A stretch of DNA of 64,000 nt from UBA6168 sp041163745 (GTDB lineage: Bacteria > Bacteroidota > Bacteroidia > Chitinophagales > Saprospiraceae), in NCBI GenBank assembly GCA_041163745.1, contig JBEAQU010000032.1, positions 1 to 64,000 on the forward strand, written 5' to 3'. Both the position numbers and the translations under genes were made by a program. The notes under the pieces are model-generated. The model was not told where the DNA came from and did no database searches. It worked only from the letters and a program-made list of their open reading frames with translations. Shown here one piece after another: positions 45,425-54,651 of this stretch (position 1 is the stretch's first letter; every line of letters begins with the position of its first letter).

Positions 45425-48400
45425 TCAGCGTACGAGGGTGAGGTCTCCTTCATAGAGTTGGAGCCGGCCGTCCACAAACTCGATTTCCGCGAACCAAGTG
45501 AAGACCCCCGGGTCGAGGGGCTTGCCACGGTATAGACCGTCCCAATATACGGCCGGGTCGTTCGGTTCGAAGCCGAACGACTGGAAGACCGTTTCCCCCC
45601 AGCGGTTGAAGACCAGAAAGGACTTGATGCGGAGCACCTGGGGGCCGGCGTAGAGCTGGAACAAGTCGTTGACCCCGTCGTTGTTGGGAGAGAACGCGTT
45701 CGGGACGAAGACCGGACGGTCTTTGCGGACGAAGACCGTCAGGTTGTCGGAATCCTGGCAGCCGTCTTTGTCGACGGTCACCGAAAAGGTTGTCTGGGTG
45801 GTTGGGGTCACCCAATTTTCCGGGCAGGTCGGGCATGGGACGGCATCCTCGGGCGTCCAGACAACGGCATCAAGCGAATCGAAAGCGGGAGAGACGTCGA
45901 TGGTAAGCAAGGCCGAATCGCCAAGACTGATGATGTTGTCGTCGCCCTCACTGACCATGACGATGGACACATCCACCAGCGAAGGTTCGGCGACCTCGAA
46001 GGTGACCGTCCGTTCGCAGCCGGCGGCGTCCACGATCTCGAGGGTGTATTCGCCCGGCGAGAGGTTGGTGAACTGTTTCTGGGTGGAGAACGGCCCGCCG
46101 TTGAAAGCGCAGAGGTAGGGCGGCAGTCCGTTGGTGATGCTGTCGACCAGGATGAACCCGTCCTGGTCTCCGAAGCAACTGACGCCCGACACGGTGATGT
46201 GTGGTTCGGGGAGGGTGACGATCTGGGAGACCGTCACCGCATCGGTGGCGGAGCAACCAGAGAGGTTGTCGGTCACGACGAGGGTGTAGGTGCCGGGGCT
46301 GGAAGTGGACGGGTTGGCGACACCGGGGTTGTCGACGCCGCCCGACCATTGATAGGACAGGCCCGGCTGCGATGTGCTGCCGAGGGTGACGGAGGCCAGG
46401 TCGCAGTTGAGGCCCTGGTCCTGGCCGGCATTGGCGACGGGGGAAGGAGAGACGGCCACCACCACGGCGGATTGGTCATCGGTACAAGGGGGGCTGGCGG
46501 ACACCGTATATGTGAAGGTGTTGGCACCGACAGGCAGCGAGTTGGTGTTCACCATGCCGTTGGGAACGGCGGCGCCGGCGGCTGTCAGCCAGGATCCGTC
46601 CGGGTCGGCACCGGACAGCAGGGTGGCCAGGTCGACCATGGCATCGTCTCCTTCACAGAAGGACAGCGGGGCGGTGGGTATCCCGGCATCTACGGCGGCG
46701 GAGACGAGGATGGTGTCCGCCGCAGCGGTCGGTGTGGCGCAACCGGCCCCGAGGTCCGTCACGGCGATCATCTGGATGACAGTCTGTATGGTAGGGTTGA
46801 GGGCCAGGGTGAACGGGCTGGTGATATTGGATGAGCTGGTGGGTGTGCCGTTGACAGCATAGCTGATGTTATAGGGCCCCACCCCATCCATGCTGAACAC
46901 GACTTGGGCGGCGGCTCCTTCGCAGACGGCATCCGAGGCGACCAGGCTGACGTCCGGCAGGGGGTTCCACACCACCGGTGTGCCGGGCGCCACACTCAGG
47001 CAGAAGTCGGTCAGGTCGACGGCACCGGTTCCGTCGTTGTTGGCGGCGACGGCACTGATGTAATAGGTGGTTCCGGCCTGCATGGTGTTCGGGTTGAAGT
47101 TGAAGCCGGCTTGGGAATTGACGGCCAGCACGGTACCCAGGGAGGCACCGCTGCCGGTATGCAGATAATACCAGAGGACATCATCCGGATCCAGGACCTC
47201 GCCGGTGCTTCCGCCGAAGATGGCGATGCCTTCGTTGAGGCAGGCATCCAGCGGGCCGGCCGGCATGGTGCCGGCGAACGTCTCGCAGTTGCAGTCCAGC
47301 ACCCCCGAGATGGTATCCGAGCCACATCCGTTGGCATCCGAGACGATGAAAGTATGGAACACATCGCTGGGGATGTTGTTGCTGGTGAACACGCCGTTGG
47401 ACAACGAACCGGTGTTGGGAGGGGACACGGCATAGGATGCGGGGTCACCGCCGGTGATGGAGAAGACCACTGTGTAGGTGTTCGTATCGGGATCGCAGGC
47501 GGAGGTGCCGTTCGAGATGACCGGGGCGGTGTTCACCTGGACCACGGCCTGTCCGTCGACCGTACCGGGACAGTTTTCGTCTTGGAAATTGAGGAGTTCA
47601 TAGGATGTGGTCAGGCCGGGGGTGACGGAATACGTCAGGTCCGTGGTGGTGATACCGGACAGATCCTCTCCGTTGATGGAGAACTGGAAAGGTTGTTCGC
47701 CGGTGAGGGAGATGGTCAGTTCCGTGGAAGCCCCCAGGCAGAGCGCCGTGCTGCCGGCCAGGGTGGCCGTGGGAATTTCGTAGAACGTGACGGGGGTACC
47801 TTGTGCGACCTGTAGACAGGGGTCGCTGAGGTCCACCGTTCCGGTTGGCAGGCCGTTGCCCACGGCGGCGGAGATATAGTAGGTGACGCCGTATGACATG
47901 TTGGCGGGATTGAATCCGAAGGTCGGATCGTCCTGTTGGGTGGCCAGGACGGTTCCGGGATTGGTGCCGCTGTTGGTATGGAGGATGAACACACGGATGT
48001 CATCTGGATCCAGCACCTGTTCGGTCAAGTCGTAGACGGCCGTCACCGGGCCGGTTCCGCATACAGTCAGCGGGGGGCCGACCATGACTCCGACATCGGT
48101 GGTGCAATCGCAGAAAACCTCCGTTTGCTGGAGGGTTTTAGGGGCGCAACCGTTGGCATCGGTCACGGTGAAGAGGTAACCCTCTCCGGCGGTGATGGGG
48201 TCGCTGACGAACACGTTGCCGGTCAGGGTCCCGGTAGCGGGGGAAACGGAATAACTGCCGGGGTCTCCTCCGGTGATGGTCAGCTGCACGGTGTAGAAGG
48301 TTCCGCCGAGGTCACAGATAGTCTCTGCGCTGGCATTTACGGCGGTGTTGACGGTAACGGTGGCGCTGCCGCTCACGCTACCCGGGCAGTTGTCGTCCTG

Positions 48401-51349
48401 CATGGTCAGGAGGGAGACGGGGGTGCTGGCGGCGGCATTGATGGTCAGCGTGTAGGGGTTGTTGGTGATTCCGTTGACGGTCTGTTGGCCGGCGGTGGTC
48501 TCATAAGTCACACTCCAGGGGCCGACCCCGGTGAAGGCCACGCTCAGGGAGGCCGGCGTTCCGGCGCAGACTATAGGATTTCCGCTGAGGGTGGCGGTTG
48601 GCACTTCATAGAAGGTGATGGGGGTGCCTTGGGAGACATCGAGACAGGGGTCTGATAGGTTCACACTCCCGCTGCCGTTGTCATCCCCTACCACTGCGGA
48701 GAGGTAATAGGTTGTACCGTAGTCCATGGAGCCGGGCAGGAAGGATATTTCCGGGGTCGGGAAGGTGCCGAGGATGGGCGGGACGATATTGACGCCGTTG
48801 CCGAGATGGAGGACGAAGGCGAGGGTGTCGTTTCCGTCGAACACCTGGCTGGCGGGGTCATAGACTGCGGTGACCGGACCCTCTCCGCAGACTTCCAGGG
48901 GAGAGAGGTCCATGGAGCCGGCCTTGGTGTCGCAATCGCAGATCACGATATCATCGGACACGGTGAGGGGGTTGCAACCGTTGGCATCATCGACGACAAA
49001 AGAGTAACCGGTTCCGCTCAGGAGGGGATTGCTGGTAAAGATGTTACCGTTCAAGGACCCTGTATTGGGGGTGACGGAATAGGGTGGCGTTCCGCCATTG
49101 ATGGTGAAGGACACCGAATAATTGGTATTGGTAGGGTCGCAGGAAGTGGTGATGTTACTGACAGTGGGGGCGGTATTGACCGTCACGGTACCAGTCCCGG
49201 AGACGCTTCCTTCACAGCCGTTGGCATCGACGACCGAGAGGAGGGAGATGCTGCCTGCCTGAGCTTGTCCGACAGACAGGGTGTGGAGGCTGTCGGTGGC
49301 GGTGAAGGGAGCCTGGGGATTCCCGTTGACGGCCCAGGAAACGGTCCAGGGAGCGGCGCCGGTCAGTGTGACAGATAGCGCGGCTGTCTGACCGCTGCCC
49401 TGGCAGATGCTTTGTGTTCCGGAAAGTATGGCGGTGGGGACATCGAATTCTGCGATGGTGGCCGTACCGCTGACCGAACCGGGGCATCCGGCCCCGCCGA
49501 CGATTCCGGTCAGTAAGTACGTACCGATTTCGGAAGCGAGGAGGGTGAAGGGGCTGGTGGTGATGGTGAGCGGTGGTTGTGCCTGGCCATTGATTTCATA
49601 GCCGACAGACCAGGGGCTGATACCAGTGAGCGTAAGGGTAAGCGCTACCGAATCGCCGCTGCCGGTGCAGACCAAGCCGCCGCCGGACAGGGTGGCGGTG
49701 GGGGCGGTGGCGACCACGACCGTGAGGCAGGCCTGGTTGCTGGAGCCACAGTCATTGTCGGCTGTCGCACATATTTGGAAGGTTCCGGATCCTGGCCAGC
49801 TGACTGAAACGGACGTGGAATCCACTTGGCTGACGGGGGTCCCGTTCGAGGTGGTCCAGGTGTAGCCGGTCGGGGCGGGCTGACCGACGGGGGAGACGGT
49901 GTACAGGACGGTATCCAAAGCACAGGGGTTCGCGGGTCCGTTCACCTGGGGTGTCTGGGGGAGGTCGTCATCCTTGATGACCGTCACGCATTTGGTTTCC
50001 GAGCAGGAGACGCCCCCGCGGGCATGGGTGACGGTCAGGCAATACTGACCGGGTTGAGTAGCGTTGACGGTCGGGCCGTTGGCAGGGCCGCTGATGCCGC
50101 CGGCGGGGCCGGTCCAACTGTAGGCAGTGGTGGCATTCACATGACATTCGCTTGCCACGGTGGAGGCCGTCCCATCGATGACGATGCTGGAGCCGGGTGT
50201 GCAATCGAGCACACCGGGCTGTGCGAGAATCGCTTTCGGATTGAGGATGGCGAGGTCTACGATGACGGTGGAGTCACAACCTTGCCAATTTTCGCAGGTT
50301 TGGGCGATCGGGCCGCATTCCGTGAAGGTATTGCCGCAGATGTTGAAGGTTTGGGGAGCGCAGATGGTCACTTCCCCGAGATCGTTGAAAACCGGGAAGA
50401 TCGGGTTGATGACACAGTTGACAAGGCTGTCGCACCCCAGCCAGGAGGTCAGGACAACGGGTGTGACGCCGGGCGTGCAGACCAGTTGTCCAGCGCAGGG
50501 TACGCAATCGCCCAGGCAGGCGTCCAATTCCTCAAAGGTCGGGGGGATGGGCTGGATGCTCACGATGACGGGGGAGCTGATGTTTCCTCCGAAGCAGACG
50601 TTGTTATAGGAGGCCGTGATGGTGGCCACCCCGATGCTGAGCCACTGCACGGTGACGGTAGGCTGGTCGTTGGGACCTACGATGACGCCGTTCGGTTCGA
50701 TACCGAACCATTGAATTTCATTGGAGTTGTTCCCGCAGCTTTCCGTAGGTGGCGGCACCATGGAATAAGTGACGGTCGCCCCCGGACAGACCTCCGTCGG
50801 ACCGACGACCGACAGCGGACCGGGGTTCGGCGGGACCATGCAGTCGGTAGTGGTGATGGTGTACTCACAGAAATCCCCTGCGAAACCGTCAATCATCAGG
50901 TAATAAGTGCAATACGGCGACAATCCCGAAGCGGTGACGGAGCCTTGCGTGGCGGCCCCCGGGCTCCAGCAGTTGGAGACGGATACAAAGTCGTTGCAGG
51001 AGTTGGTGGAATAAATCTCCGCTTGAATACCCTGGTTCTGCACGCAATTGAAAACGTTGAAGTTGAATGTCACCGTACCGGACGGGGGGGCCAGAAAAGC
51101 GAACCACTGGTTATTTTCAATGGTTCCGCAGAAAGGCCCGGGAACATCACAGGCGTTGGATCCCGGTACCGTTGAACCCGTGTAGCCGCTGAGCAGGCAG
51201 GGATCGCACATGATGCAGGCGTCTTCCGCGCACAAGCCTGGCGGCGGGACACCGGGGCACAGTTCCTGGTTGCATTGTGCCGCCAAATGAGCGGAGACGG
51301 ACAGGCACAGCAGAATCTGCAAGAACAAGGTAAAGACTCTCTTCATCAA
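45425..51349 (-). CDS. Giant gliding-motility-associated surface protein (T9SS type B domain)
   Basis: A 1974-residue exported protein. The signal peptide is MMKRVFTLFLQILLCLSVSA. Next comes a Cys-rich N-terminal domain (NNQWFAFLAPPSGTVTFNFN), then many Ig/PKD-like and SprB-like modules (QFTNLSPGEYTLEIVDAAGC is a SprB-type unit). The C-terminus reads FVPNAFSPNNDGVNDLFQLY, then VFNRWGETVFQS and LDPGVFTWFAEIEF. This is the gliding-motility-associated C-terminal domain recognised by T9SS. It probably forms a surface adhesin or gliding filament. Three internal units of 273-276 residues are tandemly repeated. The next gene downstream is a glycosyltransferase. Confidence 0.9.
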   Translation of the reverse strand: MMKRVFTLFLQILLCLSVSAHLAAQCNQELCPGVPPPGLCAEDACIMCDPCLLSGYTGSTVPGSNACDVPGPFCGTIENNQWFAFLAPPSGTVTFNFNVFNCVQNQGIQAEIYSTNSCNDFVSVSNCWSPGAATQGSVTASGLSPYCTYYLMIDGFAGDFCEYTITTTDCMVPPNPGPLSVVGPTEVCPGATVTYSMVPPPTESCGNNSNEIQWFGIEPNGVIVGPNDQPTVTVQWLSIGVATITASYNNVCFGGNISSPVIVSIQPIPPTFEELDACLGDCVPCAGQLVCTPGVTPVVLTSWLGCDSLVNCVINPIFPVFNDLGEVTICAPQTFNICGNTFTECGPIAQTCENWQGCDSTVIVDLAILNPKAILAQPGVLDCTPGSSIVIDGTASTVASECHVNATTAYSWTGPAGGISGPANGPTVNATQPGQYCLTVTHARGGVSCSETKCVTVIKDDDLPQTPQVNGPANPCALDTVLYTVSPVGQPAPTGYTWTTSNGTPVSQVDSTSVSVSWPGSGTFQICATADNDCGSSNQACLTVVVATAPTATLSGGGLVCTGSGDSVALTLTLTGISPWSVGYEINGQAQPPLTITTSPFTLLASEIGTYLLTGIVGGAGCPGSVSGTATIAEFDVPTAILSGTQSICQGSGQTAALSVTLTGAAPWTVSWAVNGNPQAPFTATDSLHTLSVGQAQAGSISLLSVVDANGCEGSVSGTGTVTVNTAPTVSNITTSCDPTNTNYSVSFTINGGTPPYSVTPNTGSLNGNIFTSNPLLSGTGYSFVVDDANGCNPLTVSDDIVICDCDTKAGSMDLSPLEVCGEGPVTAVYDPASQVFDGNDTLAFVLHLGNGVNIVPPILGTFPTPEISFLPGSMDYGTTYYLSAVVGDDNGSGSVNLSDPCLDVSQGTPITFYEVPTATLSGNPIVCAGTPASLSVAFTGVGPWSVTYETTAGQQTVNGITNNPYTLTINAAASTPVSLLTMQDDNCPGSVSGSATVTVNTAVNASAETICDLGGTFYTVQLTITGGDPGSYSVSPATGTLTGNVFVSDPITAGEGYLFTVTDANGCAPKTLQQTEVFCDCTTDVGVMVGPPLTVCGTGPVTAVYDLTEQVLDPDDIRVFILHTNSGTNPGTVLATQQDDPTFGFNPANMSYGVTYYISAAVGNGLPTGTVDLSDPCLQVAQGTPVTFYEIPTATLAGSTALCLGASTELTISLTGEQPFQFSINGEDLSGITTTDLTYSVTPGLTTSYELLNFQDENCPGTVDGQAVVQVNTAPVISNGTSACDPDTNTYTVVFSITGGDPASYAVSPPNTGSLSNGVFTSNNIPSDVFHTFIVSDANGCGSDTISGVLDCNCETFAGTMPAGPLDACLNEGIAIFGGSTGEVLDPDDVLWYYLHTGSGASLGTVLAVNSQAGFNFNPNTMQAGTTYYISAVAANNDGTGAVDLTDFCLSVAPGTPVVWNPLPDVSLVASDAVCEGAAAQVVFSMDGVGPYNISYAVNGTPTSSSNITSPFTLALNPTIQTVIQMIAVTDLGAGCATPTAAADTILVSAAVDAGIPTAPLSFCEGDDAMVDLATLLSGADPDGSWLTAAGAAVPNGMVNTNSLPVGANTFTYTVSASPPCTDDQSAVVVAVSPSPVANAGQDQGLNCDLASVTLGSTSQPGLSYQWSGGVDNPGVANPSTSSPGTYTLVVTDNLSGCSATDAVTVSQIVTLPEPHITVSGVSCFGDQDGFILVDSITNGLPPYLCAFNGGPFSTQKQFTNLSPGEYTLEIVDAAGCERTVTFEVAEPSLVDVSIVMVSEGDDNIISLGDSALLTIDVSPAFDSLDAVVWTPEDAVPCPTCPENWVTPTTQTTFSVTVDKDGCQDSDNLTVFVRKDRPVFVPNAFSPNNDGVNDLFQLYAGPQVLRIKSFLVFNRWGETVFQSFGFEPNDPAVYWDGLYRGKPLDPGVFTWFAEIEFVDGRLQLYEGDLTLVR
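46475..48940 (-). repeat. Three tandem repeats of about 275 residues in the surface protein
   Basis: Units begin with a Cys-x-Cys element at 48940 (CDCDTKAG), 48112 (CDCTTDVG) and 47293 (CNCETFAG), spaced 828 and 819 bases. Each continues with GPVTAVYD or its equivalent, YYISA, then LSDPCL, GTPVTFYE and TATLSG modules. The third unit diverges near its end. Part of a fourth unit precedes the first. Confidence 0.8.
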
Positions 51350-51916
51350 ACTATTTGTTTTAAATTAACGCTTTTGAAAGCTAGCCGAATAATTTTCCAC
51401 CTGGAGGCATCGGTTGCTTTTCCTGGCGAATTCCGGAAGTTACGGGCCGGATGTTGTGCGTCGGCGGGTGCGGTCCGGTGTCAACATCGGGACGCCGCCG
51501 AGTGAATTGACCTGTCGAAAACACAAGAAACAAACCTGCCGCAGCAGGTTTGTTTCTTGTGTTCCGGGGGGCGTGCCTTTATCTGGCCGACCGGTTATCT
51601 CGATTGTCAACATGACCTAACACCACTGCGCTAGCCTGTCGTTCCAAGCCGGAAAATTTTTGGATTCAGGTTGCAAAGTAATTGAAATCAAGGGGTTGCT
51701 ATCAGAAAAATCACTATCCGAGGAAGAAAATATCAACGGATGTTTAGGAAAGACAATTGTAAAGTTATAGACAAGATGCTGTGTTTTTCAAATAATTGCC
51801 AATTTTTGGCGGACAGGTGTCACAAAGGGCGAACAAAGTAGGGCGGGCAAGCGCATTTTCTGCTGGCCATGGTGATGTTGTAACATGCCGCGTGGTGCGT
51901 CGAGATTGAGTGGCGG
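51350..51916. other. Intergenic stretch with terminator-like palindrome
   Basis: No gene is supported. The notable element is the perfect palindrome at 51520-51563, listed separately. The region 51640-51800 is AT-rich. No full TTG-N19-21-TAnnTTTG promoter was found for the giant gene; TAGCTTTC near 51388 is one mismatch away. Confidence 0.45.
51520..51563. terminator. Perfect 20-bp inverted repeat, probable bidirectional terminator
   Basis: The arms AACACAAGAAACAAACCTGC (51520-51539) and its exact complement (51544-51563) flank a four-base loop. On the minus strand the hairpin ends in TTCTTGTGTTTTC. It lies about 350 bases beyond the PQQ-enzyme stop and 170 bases before the surface protein gene. 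Confidence 0.6.
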
Positions 51917-54025
51917 TCATTTTCCTTGCGGCAGGGAAAAAGCTACCCAAGCATCCCCGGAGGGCGTTCCCATCTTCCCACCGCCACAGGCGATGACCAG
52001 GTATTGGACTCCGTCGACCATATAGGTGGCCGGGGTGGCATAGCCGCCGGCGGGCAGCGGAGCCTCCCAGACCTGCCTTCCGTCGCGCACATCGAAGGCC
52101 CTTATTTTTTCATCCCGGGTGGCGGCGATGAAGACCAAACCACCGGAAGTGACTACCGGACCGCCGTAGTTCTCGGTTCCGGTCGGATGGCCGGCATCCA
52201 GCCCCCAGTCTCCCAGGGGTACCTGCCAACGTATGCTACCCTGGTTGAGGTCGACGGCAGCCAGCGTACCCCAGGGGGGAGCGATGGCAGGCATACCGCG
52301 GGAATCGAGGAACCGGTTATAGCCGTCCGCGTGGAAGGGGATGGGATTTTCCAAATCGGAAAGGGTCTTGGTGGTGGGAGCATGGGGCAACCCGAAGAGA
52401 TAATCGACTAGGGCCGTCATTGCGTCGGCGGAAATCTGCCGGAAGGAAGGCATCCTGTTCCGGCCGTTCTCCAGCAAGGATTCCACCGATGCTCTGTTCT
52501 GCCGGTCGGACAGACCTTTGAGGGAGGGGTAGGCACCTTGCTGGTCCCCTTCCAGGTCCGATCCGTGGCAGGTGGAACAGAAGCGGTCGTAGAGCTGTCG
52601 TCCCGGGTGTGCGGCAGGATCGGGCGGCGGGGCGGGAAGCATGGTCTGCACCCAAGGCATTTCATTGACATTCACATAAAGGATGCCGTCCGGATCCGCC
52701 GCTGCCCCACCCCATTCAGCCCCTCCGTCGAAACCAGGGAATATCAACAGAGGACTGGTATCGGGAGGCAGGAACATATGGGAATGGCGGATGCGCCGGA
52801 TGCTGTCGGCCAGTATATCCCGATCCGGGCTGAAAGGATTGATGTCCGTTGCGGTGACGGACTGCCGGACCAGCGGGGGCGGGGCGAGGGGGCGGGGCTG
52901 GGTAGGCCAGGCGGCTTCGCCGGGCAGCTCGCTTGGCGGAACCGGTTCCTCCACGATGGGAAACAGGGGGGTTCCGGTCATCCGGTCGAAAAGGAAGACA
53001 AAGCCGGATTTCGTGACTTGCGCCACGGCGGGGATTTTCCGGCCGTTCCGGAGAACCGTCACCAGATTGGGTGGTGCGGGCAGGTCTCTGTCCCACAGGT
53101 CGTGGTGAACGGTCTGGAAATGCCAGCGACGCGTGCCCGTGCGGGCATCGAGGGCGAGAAGGCAATTGGCAAACAGGTTGGCTCCGGTCCGGTTACCGCC
53201 CCAGAAATCATAAGCGGCGGATCCGGTCGGTACGAAAACCGTCGCGGTGGATTCGTCCAGGGACAAGCCGGCCCAGGCGTTGACTGCCCCTGCTTCCTTC
53301 CAAGCGTCCGGATCGTCCCAAGTCTCGTACCCTGCTTCACCAGGCCGGGGAATCGTATGGAAGACCCATCGGACCGTGCCGGTACGCACGTCATATGCCC
53401 TGATGTGACCCGGTGCGGCACCCCAGGCCTCATCCACACGGCTGCCAACGATATACAGGTCCTCGAATACGATGCCGGGCGTATTGGCCATAACGAACTT
53501 ATGCCTGTTCTCGTCACCGAGACCGTCATGCAGGCTTACCCTGCCTTGGTTACCGAAGGTGAGGATGGGCTCCCCCGTGTCGGGATCCAGGGCATAGAGA
53601 AACGGGCCGACGGCCGCCAGCAGACGGCGCTCCGCACCCTCCTCCCACCATGCCAGGCCACGGTTAATGGTTAGGCCGGTCGCGTACCCGGTGCGGAAGC
53701 GCCAACGTTCCGTCCCGGAATCCGCAGCCAAGGCAAAGACCTGCATGTCCGGGGTGGTTCCGTACAGGACGCCGTCTATCACCAATGGATTGCATTGTAT
53801 CTGTGACCGGTTGCGGACGGTATCCGCACCGCCGCAATGATAAACCCAAGCCACCTGTAGCCGATCGACATTGGAGACATCGAGCTGATCGATGTCGGCA
53901 TATTGGGAACTGAGCTTGTCTCCCAGGTAAGAAGCCCAGTCGACCTGCCGCGGCACTTGCCGACAACCGACGGCGGCGAGCAGGAGCAGGCCATACAACG
54001 GAAATGATTTCTTCATCCGCATCAT
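51917..54025 (-). CDS. PQQ-dependent dehydrogenase-like lipoprotein with inserted cytochrome c domain
   Basis: A 702-residue lipoprotein (LLLLAAVGC lipobox), likely in the periplasm. It is an eight-bladed quinoprotein propeller of the PQQ glucose-dehydrogenase type: blades read SGTERWRFRTG, TGTRRWHFQTVHHDLWDRDL, GSIRWQVPLGDW and DGRQVWEAPLPAGG. A single-heme cytochrome c segment, RQLYDRFCSTCHG (CxxCH near residue 484) with the Met ligand probably in RNRMPSF, is inserted between blades. Electrons would pass from PQQ to the heme. ATG 54016 is an alternative start. The substrate, probably a sugar or alcohol, is unknown. Confidence 0.88.
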   Translation of the reverse strand: MMRMKKSFPLYGLLLLAAVGCRQVPRQVDWASYLGDKLSSQYADIDQLDVSNVDRLQVAWVYHCGGADTVRNRSQIQCNPLVIDGVLYGTTPDMQVFALAADSGTERWRFRTGYATGLTINRGLAWWEEGAERRLLAAVGPFLYALDPDTGEPILTFGNQGRVSLHDGLGDENRHKFVMANTPGIVFEDLYIVGSRVDEAWGAAPGHIRAYDVRTGTVRWVFHTIPRPGEAGYETWDDPDAWKEAGAVNAWAGLSLDESTATVFVPTGSAAYDFWGGNRTGANLFANCLLALDARTGTRRWHFQTVHHDLWDRDLPAPPNLVTVLRNGRKIPAVAQVTKSGFVFLFDRMTGTPLFPIVEEPVPPSELPGEAAWPTQPRPLAPPPLVRQSVTATDINPFSPDRDILADSIRRIRHSHMFLPPDTSPLLIFPGFDGGAEWGGAAADPDGILYVNVNEMPWVQTMLPAPPPDPAAHPGRQLYDRFCSTCHGSDLEGDQQGAYPSLKGLSDRQNRASVESLLENGRNRMPSFRQISADAMTALVDYLFGLPHAPTTKTLSDLENPIPFHADGYNRFLDSRGMPAIAPPWGTLAAVDLNQGSIRWQVPLGDWGLDAGHPTGTENYGGPVVTSGGLVFIAATRDEKIRAFDVRDGRQVWEAPLPAGGYATPATYMVDGVQYLVIACGGGKMGTPSGDAWVAFSLPQGK

Positions 54026-54651
54026 TTTGAATTCTCTGAAAATGGCGCAAATCCGGTAAAGAAACTAAAATCCGAACAAATTTTCGGCAGGACCTCCGGC
54101 CGTAGCAATAAAATGTATGGCGAGGGATTTCCGGCAAAGGGCTGCGACAAGGTTTAAACCTCGGCGAGGTTTAAACCTCACCGACTTTTGTCAACAACCC
54201 GACAAACATGCATCGCGCCAATCTGCGCCCACGACCGGCAACCGACCTCCGGGTGGCGAATACCGAACCTCGGCGAGGTTCTAACCTCGCCGAGGTTAGA
54301 ACCTCACCGACTTTTGTCAACAACCCGACAAACAGGCATCGCGCCAGTCTGCGCCCACGACCGGCAACCGACCTCCGGATGGCGAATACAGACCCTTCGG
54401 CGAAGTCACCGAACTGAACTTTTCGAAAAAAAGATACTTGGGTTGGAGGGAGAAGTAAAAAAACGAATTTTTGCACGCTGCAAAAATCAACACCGGAAGT
54501 TCCTTCGATTCTTACCGAACCTATATGCAGCCACCCTAACAGCTGCGCTGTACATTACAGCGGATCACCGTCTCTCAAATGACTGTATGCCGCCGACGGG
54601 CCGATGACACGCTGCCTGGCCGCCGCAGATGGTGTTGAAAACCTGAACCTG
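54026..54651. other. Intergenic stretch between divergent genes
   Basis: No gene. It holds the 126-bp tandem repeat and palindromes at 54150-54400, then an A/T-richer stretch (54416-54500). No complete promoter was recognised for either flanking gene. Confidence 0.5.
54150..54400. repeat. 126-bp tandem repeat with AACCTCGSCGAGGTT palindromes
   Basis: The segment beginning CCGACTTTTGTCAACAACCC occurs at 54181 and 54307 (offset 126). The copies stay nearly identical for about 85 bases, differing at a few positions. Palindromes AACCTCGGCGAGGTT (54157-54171 and again near 54267) and AACCTCGCCGAGGTT (near 54283) border the units, within longer inverted repeats such as GGTTTAAACC...GGTTTAAACC. Confidence 0.75.

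Noticed and set aside
49826..51175. Long plus-strand frames (46199-51175) opposite the giant surface protein
   Set aside because: Composition is that of an antisense read of repeat modules; the minus-strand protein has clear domains throughout.
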